Assembly: GCA_017554325.1 (NCBI GenBank)
Contig: JAFZIP010000012.1
Location: forward strand, 1-58,398
Source of the DNA: Bacteroidales bacterium
GTDB taxonomy: Bacteria > Bacteroidota > Bacteroidia > Bacteroidales > WCHB1-69
DNA length: 58,398 nucleotides
Reading direction: 5' to 3'
This document shows positions 1 through 8,332 of this stretch, piece after piece (positions within the stretch are counted from its first letter, which is position 1; every line of letters begins with the position of its first letter). The notes beneath the pieces were generated by a model that saw only the letters and a list, made by a program, of their open reading frames with translations, made no database searches and was not told the DNA's origin. The translations under genes were made by a program, and so were the position numbers.

Positions 1-1313
1 ACCTGCACGCAGCCGTTGCCGTCCTCGTGCGCGAAGGTGTAGTCGCCCGTCTGGGTGTTTGTCTGTCCGTGCCACGTGTAGCTGTCGTACGCGGTGACCG
101 TCTCGCTCTGGTGCTGCGGATGATTGATGGTCAAATGCAACGTGTCGGTGCTGGCGCAGTCATCGGTGTTGGTGTAGTCGTAAGTGTAAGTGCCGGAGGT
201 TGTGTAGGTGTTGCCGTGCCACTCGTAGCTTTCGCAGACGGTGGTGTCCAGTGCGTTGTGCGTGCCGTGATTCACGGTCAGGTGCAGGGTGTCGGTGCTG
301 GCGCATCCGTCGGTGTTGGTGTAGTCGTAGGTGTAAGTGCCGGAGGTTGTGTAGGTGGTGTCGTGCCACTCGTAGGTTTCACAGACGGCGGTGTCCAGCA
401 TGTTGTGCGTGCCGTGAAGGACGGTCAAATGCAGGGTATCTACTTGCATGCAACCATTGACATCGGTGTGACTGTACAGGTGGGTACCACTCTCGGTGTA
501 GGAAGAATCATTCCACGTATATATCTCGCACTCAACCACGTTATAGGCCTGGTGTTCGACGTTGTTCACGACAATGGTGTATTGCGCCGTGTCGCTGCAC
601 CCGCCAGGAGTGGAGACTGTGACGGTATAGTTAGTAGTCTGCGTCGGAGTCACAGTGATATCGGGAGTTGTATCGCCAGTGCTCCAAGTATACGTCAGTG
701 TGGAATCTGCCACAAGCGTAGTGTTTGTAAAACTACGGATGGCGCGAACAGGATATAAGCTGGATTTTGTTCTATTATAAAATGCACCTGAAGATGAGAT
801 GGCATAATCTCCAAAGTCCACGACCCATGCATTCGCAGAGGAATATTCTGCACTACTCCAATAATTTGCTTCTGACATTAGCGTACCGCCTGCTGCAAGA
901 AGAGAATCCGAAATAAAGGGTCGCATGGCATACAACAGCGTCAACTGTGCTGGAGACGGCAAAAACCATCCATTGTCAAAGTCAACCACCCCTGCGGCAT
1001 AAAGTGATGTCCCGGCATTGGCAGCCCGTATTTTTTGGGTATTGGAATAGCCTGCCGTATCATCCAACAATTGTTGGAAATAGGTAGGATAAAGATTATT
1101 CAGATTCATCACATCTGAAGAGGTGCCCCAAATGCAACCATCGGAAGCATTGTTCAACGCCACGACCAGTCCTCCGCTTCCATCCGGGTTCTCATAGAAC
1201 ACGACACCCTGACTTCCATCTGGTGCTGTATAAAGATCTCCGATGTGATAAGTCTGTCCGAAGACAAGCCCCATCCCCATCATCAATACTATAAATGTAT
1301 ATATTTTCTTCAT
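1..1313 (-). CDS. Secreted lectin-like repeat protein, truncated by window edge
   Basis: The gene starts at the ATG complementary to 1311-1313 and stays open to the window edge (437 codons), so the 3' end is missing. A signal peptide (MKKIYTFIVLMM...VFGQ) is followed by a DUF1566-type lectin-like module with IGDLYTAPDGSQG, DNGWFLPSPAQL, YWSSAE and VRAIRSF. Next come an Ig-like stretch (WSTGDTTPDITVTPTQTT) and at least four 'C(E/D)xYxWHxxxYxxSGxYT...GCxxxDTLHLT' repeats, two of them nearly identical at DNA level. It is the last of five tandem paralogues behind the adhesin at 8333-13366, 57 nt after its neighbour. By analogy the missing part would hold a second lectin-like module. The function is unknown; surface binding is inferred from domain types. 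Confidence 0.85.
   Translation of the reverse strand, partial: MKKIYTFIVLMMGMGLVFGQTYHIGDLYTAPDGSQGVVFYENPDGSGGLVVALNNASDGCIWGTSSDVMNLNNLYPTYFQQLLDDTAGYSNTQKIRAANAGTSLYAAGVVDFDNGWFLPSPAQLTLLYAMRPFISDSLLAAGGTLMSEANYWSSAEYSSANAWVVDFGDYAISSSGAFYNRTKSSLYPVRAIRSFTNTTLVADSTLTYTWSTGDTTPDITVTPTQTTNYTVTVSTPGGCSDTAQYTIVVNNVEHQAYNVVECEIYTWNDSSYTESGTHLYSHTDVNGCMQVDTLHLTVLHGTHNMLDTAVCETYEWHDTTYTTSGTYTYDYTNTDGCASTDTLHLTVNHGTHNALDTTVCESYEWHGNTYTTSGTYTYDYTNTDDCASTDTLHLTINHPQHQSETVTAYDSYTWHGQTNTQTGDYTFAHEDGNGCVQ
142..435 (-). repeat. Two 147-bp near-identical tandem coding repeats
   Basis: Units 142-288 and 289-435 are each 147 bp (49 codons) and differ by my count at 17 positions, about 88% identity. Each encodes one 'TVCE(S/T)YEWH...GCASTDTLHLTVNHGTHN' repeat of the secreted protein. 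Flanking repeats are more diverged, which points to recent duplication or recombination. Confidence 0.85.
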
Positions 1314-1370
1314 ATCAATTTCTGCAAGAGCAACCAGATTTATTCATCGAATACAAATTCCATTGTTTAT

Positions 1371-2909
1371 TTAGAATGAGCACACAGAACGTACAGCATT
1401 TGGAGTATAATTAAGATTGTCCTTACTGTAAGCCGTGATAAATCCTTTATTTGAAACGCGCCAAGCGGTGGCATAAGATCTTTCCGTTGAAGACCAGTAA
1501 TAGAAATCTGCATTCATCGGGAATTGCGTTCCCCCGACGACCCCCAAACTGGAGTTCATAACAGAAACGTAGGCAAACACAAGCCTCAATTGTCCTAATG
1601 CGGGCAAATACCACCCATTGTCGAAGTCAACTATATACGCAGCGGGAAACATATAATCACTCCCAGCTGCGCGAATGATTTGGGTGTTCTGATATCCATC
1701 CAAATCCAAATAAGCAGTTGTTCCATCAAGATTGTTCAATGGGACAACATCTACTCCAGAATAGCACCATTGTATTGCAGTTGTCTGGTCATGGAGATTC
1801 ACAGCCCAACCATGTTCCCCTGTATTATCCACATAGAAGACAATTCCTTTCGCAGTTTTGTTCTGTACAGGCCATGCCGAAAGTTTCACGACGCTGCCAT
1901 CCGTGCAAAGGATGTCGCCCACCGCGATATTCGGCACTTGTGGAGGACCAACAGTCACACTATTAGACACTTCGGCATGGAGCGCGACAGCCTCTCCACC
2001 GCAAGTTGTTTCCGTAGGCGATTGAATGGTTACCTGCGGGGTCTTTTCTATGGTCAAGTGCAGCGTTGACACATTTTCACACCCCCCCTCTCCCAAAGTG
2101 GAAATCGTGTATTCGCCGCTTTCTGTATAGACTTGCCCGTTCCATTCATAACTGTCACAGGCAAAGGCAGTGGTCTCAGTATTATTAGTCGCATACACCA
2201 CAAGAGTTTGTTGCGCAGTCCCACTGTTTCCTCCCGTTGTGGAGACTGTCACCGTGTAGGTGGTCGTCTGAGTGGGAGAAACGGTAATAGAGGGAGTAGT
2301 GTCGCCCGTGCTCCAGAGATAGTTTAGTTCCGGTTCGAACGAGTTGGTGAAGCAACGAACAGCTCGTACTCGGTGCGGGGTTGTTTTAGGCGTGTACGAC
2401 AGCCAACCCCATTGAAACGAAACGACATAGGCACTTGTCGCACTATTTTCCGCGCTACACCAGTACAGATCCTCTGCCAATGAAGCCCCACCCGCATTGG
2501 TAATAGCGGCAGATATATGAGGGAGTTGACCAAATAGCATAGAGAGTTGTGCGGCTGAAGGCAGTACCCAACCGTGAGCAAAATCCACCACTCCTGCGGC
2601 ATATCCACCGTTATTATAATGAACCCGCATAGCCCGCGTATTGGCATAACCTGCAGTATCAGGAAGCATCGCATGTAAAAAAATAGGATTTTGGTTTACT
2701 AACCCTGCGACATCAGATTCACTTCCCCATATGCATCCAACGGAAGCATCATTCAATGCAACCGCCCAGCCTCCACTACCATCGGGAAACACATAATAAA
2801 CAACACCCTGACTGCCATCCGGAGCAGTATAGAGGTCTCCTATTCGATAACTTTGTGCGAACAAGATGCCTCCACAACAAAAAAACAATATCGTCAACAG
2901 TTTCTTCAT
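1371..2909 (-). CDS. Secreted protein with two DUF1566-type lectin-like modules
   Basis: 512 residues. The signal peptide (MKKLLTILFFCCGGILFAQ) leads into module A at about 20-187 (DLYTAPDGSQGVVYY, HGWVLPSAAQL, YWCSAE, RVRAVRCF). An Ig-like segment lies at about 195-243 and one CDSYEWNGQVYTESGEYT...GC repeat at about 250-288. Module B occupies about 325-512 (DILCTDGS, WPVQNKTAKGIVFYVDNTG, NGWYLPALGQL, YYWSSTE). The protein ends in VRSVCSF directly after module B, with no T9SS sorting domain. The gaps to its neighbours are 42 and 57 nt with no promoter motif between, so it is probably co-transcribed. DUF1566/Lcl domains adopt a C-type-lectin-like fold in known members. The ligand is unknown. 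Confidence 0.88.
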   Translation of the reverse strand: MKKLLTILFFCCGGILFAQSYRIGDLYTAPDGSQGVVYYVFPDGSGGWAVALNDASVGCIWGSESDVAGLVNQNPIFLHAMLPDTAGYANTRAMRVHYNNGGYAAGVVDFAHGWVLPSAAQLSMLFGQLPHISAAITNAGGASLAEDLYWCSAENSATSAYVVSFQWGWLSYTPKTTPHRVRAVRCFTNSFEPELNYLWSTGDTTPSITVSPTQTTTYTVTVSTTGGNSGTAQQTLVVYATNNTETTAFACDSYEWNGQVYTESGEYTISTLGEGGCENVSTLHLTIEKTPQVTIQSPTETTCGGEAVALHAEVSNSVTVGPPQVPNIAVGDILCTDGSVVKLSAWPVQNKTAKGIVFYVDNTGEHGWAVNLHDQTTAIQWCYSGVDVVPLNNLDGTTAYLDLDGYQNTQIIRAAGSDYMFPAAYIVDFDNGWYLPALGQLRLVFAYVSVMNSSLGVVGGTQFPMNADFYYWSSTERSYATAWRVSNKGFITAYSKDNLNYTPNAVRSVCSF

Positions 2910-2951
2910 ACTTCCCAGATCAGTTTATCAAATGAACGTAGTCATATACAC

Positions 2952-4508
2952 TTAAAAATTTCTCACGCCACGTACTCTATATGATGAGTACTTACCACTA
3001 TTATACATATCACCATCATGGCGTACATTCCAGACTTTACTTGCATCATTTTCCGTTGAAGACCAATAATAAAAGGGAGAGTCCAACGGGAATTGCGCTA
3101 CTCCAACTACTGCCAACGAACTGTTAATAGGAAGAAGTTCGGAGAACAACAGCCGCAGTTGAGCAGCAGTAGGCAGATACCAACCATTGGCAAAATCCAC
3201 CACATAGGCCGCCGGATATTGAGTAGCTGAGCCTGCATTGCGAATTATCAACGTATTATTGTAACCGTCTAAATCTGTCATAGCGCCACGAGCAGTAGCA
3301 TAGTTGGTTAATGCAGGGACATCCGCATATTGTCCACTAGGAGTCCATTTCACACTCGTTCCTTGGTCCTGTAGATGCATCGCCCACCCATGTTCACCTG
3401 TATTATCCACATAAAACACAATACCGTAAGCCGTCTTACCCGCCACTGGCCAGTCGGAAGGTTTCACTGTGCTGCCGTCGGTGCAAAGAATGTCACCAAT
3501 CGCAATCGGCGAGACATATGAAAATGCTTCCTCATTGAGTAGCACAGCTTGCAAGTTAACATCCTCCCCCACACATATTGTGTCATCGGTGGCCGTAATG
3601 GCAACATCCGGAGCTATGTTCACTGTCAGATGCAACGTCACCACGCTGTCGCAGCCATTGGCAGCAGTGAAGGTCTGCGTGTAGTCGCCGCTCTCGTTGT
3701 AGGTGACACCGTTCCAAGTGTAGGGAGTTTCGGAAGTGACGGAGAACTCGCTGGATGAGGGCATGTTCACCACAACCGTGTGCTGTGCCGTGTCGCTGCC
3801 GCCGCCGGATGTGGAAACCGTCACGGTATAGGTAGTGGTCTGTGATGGAGTCACTGTGATGTCTGGCGTTGTCGCACCATTACTCCACTGATAGTTCACC
3901 ACAGGATTGCCCGAATCATAAACAAAACTAAGCACGGCACGGACACGGCAACTGCTGCTCTTGGATTCGTATGAGGCTCCACCATGTAATGAATTTTGCG
4001 GTCCAAAATAAAATATCCATGCATTATTGGATGAATGCTCTGCACTCGTCCAGTATTTGGTTGAAGCCAGACCAGTACCGCCAGCAGCTGTCATAGCAGA
4101 AGAGATACGGGGCCACTGTGCAGAAAACATACGCAACTGCGCAGGCGATGGCAAACACCATCCGTTGGCAAAATCCACCTTGCCTGCCGCATAGTTGGTA
4201 TTGTTGTTTTGATGGGTTCTAATGGCCATTGTGTTTGCATATCCCGACGTGTCAGTCATCAAAACGGCATAGTGTGACGTGTTTTGATTCCCCAGTCCTG
4301 CAACATCAGAAGACGCATCACCCCAAGCACATCCAGTGGAGACATCGTTTAATGCCACCACCCAACCTCCACTACCGTTTGGATGAATAAAATAGACGAT
4401 GCCTTGAGAGCCATCAGGAGCCGTGTAAAGATCTCCGACCTGATATGGTTGTCCCGACAGCACTATGCAACCAAACATTAATATTAGTATGGTAAAGACT
4501 TTTTTCAT
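2952..4508 (-). CDS. Secreted protein with two DUF1566-type lectin-like modules
   Basis: 518 residues from the ATG at 4508; an upstream in-frame ATG at 4517 is less likely because the signal peptide MKKVFTILILMFGCIVLSGQ begins here. The architecture matches the neighbouring paralogues: module A (DLYTAPDGSQGIVYF, NGWCLPSPAQL, YWTSAEHSS, RVRAVLSF), an Ig-like WSNGATTPDITVTPSQTT segment, a YTWNGVTYNESGDYT...GCDSVVTLHLT repeat, then module B (DILCTDGSTVKPSDWPVAG, NGWYLPTAAQL, YYWSSTEND) ending in RVRGVRNF. It lies 20 nt downstream of the next paralogue. The residues between YWSSTE and the C-terminus differ strongly from its sisters, whereas the flanking framework is conserved. Probably surface-exposed or periplasmic; ligand unknown. 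Confidence 0.88.
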   Translation of the reverse strand: MKKVFTILILMFGCIVLSGQPYQVGDLYTAPDGSQGIVYFIHPNGSGGWVVALNDVSTGCAWGDASSDVAGLGNQNTSHYAVLMTDTSGYANTMAIRTHQNNNTNYAAGKVDFANGWCLPSPAQLRMFSAQWPRISSAMTAAGGTGLASTKYWTSAEHSSNNAWIFYFGPQNSLHGGASYESKSSSCRVRAVLSFVYDSGNPVVNYQWSNGATTPDITVTPSQTTTYTVTVSTSGGGSDTAQHTVVVNMPSSSEFSVTSETPYTWNGVTYNESGDYTQTFTAANGCDSVVTLHLTVNIAPDVAITATDDTICVGEDVNLQAVLLNEEAFSYVSPIAIGDILCTDGSTVKPSDWPVAGKTAYGIVFYVDNTGEHGWAMHLQDQGTSVKWTPSGQYADVPALTNYATARGAMTDLDGYNNTLIIRNAGSATQYPAAYVVDFANGWYLPTAAQLRLLFSELLPINSSLAVVGVAQFPLDSPFYYWSSTENDASKVWNVRHDGDMYNSGKYSSYRVRGVRNF

Positions 4509-4528
4509 GTCAGTCATTTTTCGATTAG

Positions 4529-6082
4529 CTAAAAATTCCGCATACTGCGAACATGATAATCAAGCCCCGGGAGATAATGAATAATATAACCGGAGTAATC
4601 CAAGCTCCACATGTTTCGGGCAACGGCAACAGAAGAAGAACAATAATACCAAGAAGAATTCAAATCGAAAAGAGTGCCGCCACAAACAGCAAGCGACTCG
4701 TTCAAAATTGGCATCAGGGGGAACATCAGGTACAGCTGTCCGGATGCGGGGAGATACCAACCGTTATCAAAATCAACCGCCATGGCGGCTGGGTACAAGC
4801 TCGTGTTGGTCACCGACCTGATGGCAAGTGTATTGTAAGAGCCATTGTAGTCGGATATTGCCTCCGCTGGTGTGTCATGAATAATCGCATTGGGAATATT
4901 ACCACTCTGGGCAGTGCTCCATGGCATCACACCTTGCTCATGCAGATGGATTGCCCATCCGTGGTTGTCCGAGTTATTCACATAAACAATGATACCCAAG
5001 GCTGTTTTGCCTGGCACTGGCCAAGATGAAGGCTTCTCGATAGAACCGTCTGTACATAGAATGTCGCCAGGTGCCACAAGCGGAACGTACAAGACGGGAG
5101 CTGGGTCCGGGAGCGTGACATCAGTTTGCAAAGTCACACTCTCTCCCTCACAAATAGTATCATCGGTGGCATTGACAGTGATTTCCATGGCGGAGTTTAT
5201 AGTCAGATGCAGCGTCACCACACTGTCGCAACCGCCAACGTTGGTGAAGGTCTGTGTGTAGTCTCCGGATTGGTTGTAGGTGACACCGTTCCAAGTGTAG
5301 GGAGTTTCAGAGGTGATTGAGAATTCATAAGAGGAAGGGCTATTCACTACAATGGTATGCTGTGCCGTGCCGGCACACCCTCCATAGGAAATGTTCACCG
5401 TATAGACAGTGATCTGTGAGGGTGTTACCGTAATGGTTTCTGTGGTGTCCCCAGTACTCCAGACAACAGCATACTCAGGGGATGGAGTATCTGGCAAATA
5501 GCTGAAACTCCTGACTGCCCTGACGTGACATAAATTCGACTTGTTGCTTTGGGTAACAAGCCCCGAACTGAAATCCACTGTCTTTGCCTTTTCAGAAGAA
5601 TGTTCCAAGCAAGTCCAATAGTTATCATTCTCTACCAATGCCACACCTCCGGCACTCAACAAAGGAGTCGAAATAAATGCTTGACGAGAGTATAACACAC
5701 GTAGCTGCCTCACGGTAGGGAGGACCCAACCTTGCGCAAAATCCACTACACCGGAGGCATAGCTGCTGTTGTTTTGATAGTTTCTAAGAATCCTGGTGTT
5801 GGTGTATGAAGCTGTGTCACTCGAATAAAAATCACCATAATTGTAACCATTACTCAAGTTCGCCATTTGGGGCACATCTGTGTTGTCACCCCAGGCACAT
5901 CCCGAAGATGCATCTGTCAAAGCCACCACCCATCCTCCGGTACCATCTGGATAAAGATAATATACAATACCTTGGCTACCATCCGGAGCCGTGTAAATAT
6001 CACCGATGGAATATGTTTGGGCCGAGAGTGTCCATGCACTCAATAACAGTAAAACAACCACCCATAACTGCTTTTTATCCAT
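4529..6082 (-). CDS. Secreted protein with two DUF1566-type lectin-like modules
   Basis: 517 residues. The signal peptide is MDKKQLWVVVLLLLSAWTLS, cleaved near AQ. Module A carries DIYTAPDGSQGIVYY, QGWVLPTVRQL and NYWTCLEHSS. Then come the Ig-like segment (WSTGDTTETITVTPSQIT), one YTWNGVTYNQSGDYT...GCDSVVTLHLT repeat, and module B (DILCTDGSIEKPSSWPVPG, NGWYLPASGQL), which ends VRSMRNF. In module B the usual YWSSTE reads YYCSSSV, so the Trp and the acidic residue of that motif are lost. Its linker repeat DNA is very similar to that of the 2952 gene (about 5216-5310 against about 3645-3738), which suggests duplication or gene conversion. Confidence 0.87.
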   Translation of the reverse strand: MDKKQLWVVVLLLLSAWTLSAQTYSIGDIYTAPDGSQGIVYYLYPDGTGGWVVALTDASSGCAWGDNTDVPQMANLSNGYNYGDFYSSDTASYTNTRILRNYQNNSSYASGVVDFAQGWVLPTVRQLRVLYSRQAFISTPLLSAGGVALVENDNYWTCLEHSSEKAKTVDFSSGLVTQSNKSNLCHVRAVRSFSYLPDTPSPEYAVVWSTGDTTETITVTPSQITVYTVNISYGGCAGTAQHTIVVNSPSSYEFSITSETPYTWNGVTYNQSGDYTQTFTNVGGCDSVVTLHLTINSAMEITVNATDDTICEGESVTLQTDVTLPDPAPVLYVPLVAPGDILCTDGSIEKPSSWPVPGKTALGIIVYVNNSDNHGWAIHLHEQGVMPWSTAQSGNIPNAIIHDTPAEAISDYNGSYNTLAIRSVTNTSLYPAAMAVDFDNGWYLPASGQLYLMFPLMPILNESLAVCGGTLFDLNSSWYYCSSSVAVARNMWSLDYSGYIIHYLPGLDYHVRSMRNF

Positions 6083-6114
6083 AGTCTCTTGTTTCTATCT
6101 TAATATCATCTATG

Positions 6115-8313
6115 TCAAAAACTTCTCACACTGCGCAAACACGAATCTCCTGCCTTGCCTTCAGGGTGTATAAAACCATAAAAAACAAGGTCCCAAGCAG
6201 CATAATCGGAGAACTCGCTTGAAGACCAATATGAGTAGGTATTGAGGAACAAATGCGTTCCTCCTACAGTCTGCAAGGACTCATTCACTTTAGGGTAATC
6301 GGCATACAACACATTGAGCTGACCTATTGAAGGAATATACCATCCTTGGTTAAAATCCACCGCGTACGCCGCAGGATATGTCGCAGGAGTTCCCGCACTA
6401 CGGATTCTGTGTGTGTGTCCATAACCATCAAAATCATTCAAAGCACCTTGTAAAGTGGTTGTGTTTGTTAATGATGGAATATCTATATTTGGATTAGAGG
6501 GACACCATTTAATCATCTGCGCCTGATCCTGCAAATGCACCGCCCAACCATGTTCTCCAGTATTATCCACATAAAAAACGATGCCCCGAGCCGTTTTCCC
6601 AGCCACTGGCCAAGAAGACGGTTTCTCAATAGAACCATCTGTGCACAGGATGTCTCCAACGGCAATAGGAGGCACTTGTATGGAAGGCAAAGTTGATGTG
6701 CTAGCCACTGTTGCCTGTAACAAGACGCTGTCTCCAATGCAAATGTTCTCTGCTGATACGGTGATATTAACCTCAGGCGGTTCTGTAATCGTCAAATGCA
6801 ATGTCACCACACTGTCGCAACCATTGGCAGCCGTCAAGGTCTGCGTGTATTCGCCGCTCTCGTTGTAGGTGACACCGTTCCAAGTGTAGCTACCGCAGGT
6901 GTCCTTGGTGAAGGAGATGTTTACGGCATGGTTGATGGTTAAATGCAGAATGGCCATACTGTCGCAACCCGCATCGTTGGTCAAGATAATCGTATCTGTA
7001 ACGCTTTGGTCATAAATAGAGCCATTCCAATAATAGCTTGAACAAGCTGTAACCGTAGTTTCGCTTTGGGTAGTAAGGGGGTGACGCTTGTAAATCACAA
7101 CGTCTTGTTGTCCTGATGCGTAACAGGAGAACAGAGAGCTGCTTGAATTATACCGTATCGTATTACGTGTATTATCCCCCTGTGCCACTATAGATGCTGC
7201 GCTGTCCGTACCCAATGTAATGTACCAAGAAGCATTGTTATTGATGTTGTTTTGCATTTTCAAATGATTGTTGTTACTGCTTGCAGCATACAAATAACCT
7301 GAACCGACATTGAAGGCGAAAGTATTACTGACGGCTCCGTTTTCAAGCGTTATGATTTGCACATCATTCCCAAAAGTCACCGCATTCCCGGCTCTGGTAA
7401 TCGGCGCAGTACCACGATTGTTGTTGTTTTGGGTGGTACTGAGAGCATAATCATAGTCTTTGGCCGCAATGACAATTTCAGATCCTATTGTCAAATCGGA
7501 GACATCCGTCACAAGTATCCACGGATTGCAATGATCATCACAATCTATAACCTCAATAGTAATATCATCGTTTCCGGAACAGACGCTACTATTGCTTACT
7601 GTTACCGCATAAGTAGAATTACCAACTTGGTCAGGTGTCACAGTAATGGTCGAAGTTGTTTCTCCAGTGCTCCACAGATATTGTGTCGGAGTCACATACA
7701 CGACTGCCACTGAGTCTAAAAAGAAACGTTGGTGAACGTCAGAATTTCCAATAGTTATTGTGGATTGGCTTGTGGCTGCTGTAGTGGAAGTATATGTAAA
7801 TTCCATATAAGGCGCATTAAATGGTAGTGGTGGTATCGCTACATGGTTTTGAACGGTGTCAGCATCAATAAGAAGATAATACTCAGGATGCTCAAGCAGG
7901 TTATTCCAGCCACGCAACCATAGTTTTACCATAAACGGGCCAGCCGAAAGATCCATAGGCGCAGAGGTGATATAACCGCCGCCGCCTGAACTCATATCTC
8001 CAAAACGTAAATGTCCACCCGCCAAAAAGATATGCTCGTTGTCGCAATTTGGAAAAGTAGGCAAGTCACATTGATATTTTTGGGAGGATCCTGAAGTATT
8101 GTTATCATTTCCAGTAGTGATATCACTGAAACCTTCGCTGAAAATCAATGATCCATCATCGGGACACGACACAGACAATGTCACCTGATCCCCTATGCAA
8201 ACCGGACCTGATGGGATGGCCTGTATCATTGGACTGTTTTGCGCAACAAGGACCTGATGGCACATCAGTGCCATCATCAGCATTATCATCCAAAGTATTC
8301 TATTTCGCATCAT
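6115..8313 (-). CDS. Multidomain secreted protein with C-terminal lectin-like module
   Basis: 732 residues from the ATG at 8313. The longer reading from 8352 would overlap the upstream adhesin and precede the signal peptide (MMRNRILWMIMLMMALMCHQ). A beta-rich, jelly-roll-like region at about 26-205 is followed by an Ig-like segment (WSTGETTSTITVTPDQ). A domain at about 265-415 (ILVTDVSDLTIGSEIVIAA through CYASGQQDVVIYKR) resembles a segment I associate with Bacteroidota secreted proteins. Two CxxYxWNG...GCDS repeats come next. A module B at the C-terminus (DILCTDGSIEKPSSWPVAG, QGWYIPSIGQL, SYWSSSE) ends LRSVRSF. It shares only module B with its sisters, so it looks like a domain-shuffled relative. 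It starts 19 nt after the adhesin stop. Confidence 0.85.
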   Translation of the reverse strand: MMRNRILWMIMLMMALMCHQVLVAQNSPMIQAIPSGPVCIGDQVTLSVSCPDDGSLIFSEGFSDITTGNDNNTSGSSQKYQCDLPTFPNCDNEHIFLAGGHLRFGDMSSGGGGYITSAPMDLSAGPFMVKLWLRGWNNLLEHPEYYLLIDADTVQNHVAIPPLPFNAPYMEFTYTSTTAATSQSTITIGNSDVHQRFFLDSVAVVYVTPTQYLWSTGETTSTITVTPDQVGNSTYAVTVSNSSVCSGNDDITIEVIDCDDHCNPWILVTDVSDLTIGSEIVIAAKDYDYALSTTQNNNNRGTAPITRAGNAVTFGNDVQIITLENGAVSNTFAFNVGSGYLYAASSNNNHLKMQNNINNNASWYITLGTDSAASIVAQGDNTRNTIRYNSSSSLFSCYASGQQDVVIYKRHPLTTQSETTVTACSSYYWNGSIYDQSVTDTIILTNDAGCDSMAILHLTINHAVNISFTKDTCGSYTWNGVTYNESGEYTQTLTAANGCDSVVTLHLTITEPPEVNITVSAENICIGDSVLLQATVASTSTLPSIQVPPIAVGDILCTDGSIEKPSSWPVAGKTARGIVFYVDNTGEHGWAVHLQDQAQMIKWCPSNPNIDIPSLTNTTTLQGALNDFDGYGHTHRIRSAGTPATYPAAYAVDFNQGWYIPSIGQLNVLYADYPKVNESLQTVGGTHLFLNTYSYWSSSEFSDYAAWDLVFYGFIHPEGKAGDSCLRSVRSF

Positions 8314-8332
8314 CTTATTATATTTCTTGCTT

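Noticed and set aside
142..435. Regular repeats resembling a CRISPR array
   Set aside because: Units are 147 bp with no spacers, in frame, and encode protein repeats.
27..758. 243-codon plus-strand ORF rich in Val/Gly repeats
   Set aside because: It is the antisense frame of the repeat-coding end of the truncated secreted gene; the minus frame has a signal peptide and known modules.
1..8313. Diversity-generating retroelement
   Set aside because: No reverse transcriptase and no template repeat seen; kept only as a hypothesis for the variable C-terminal segments.
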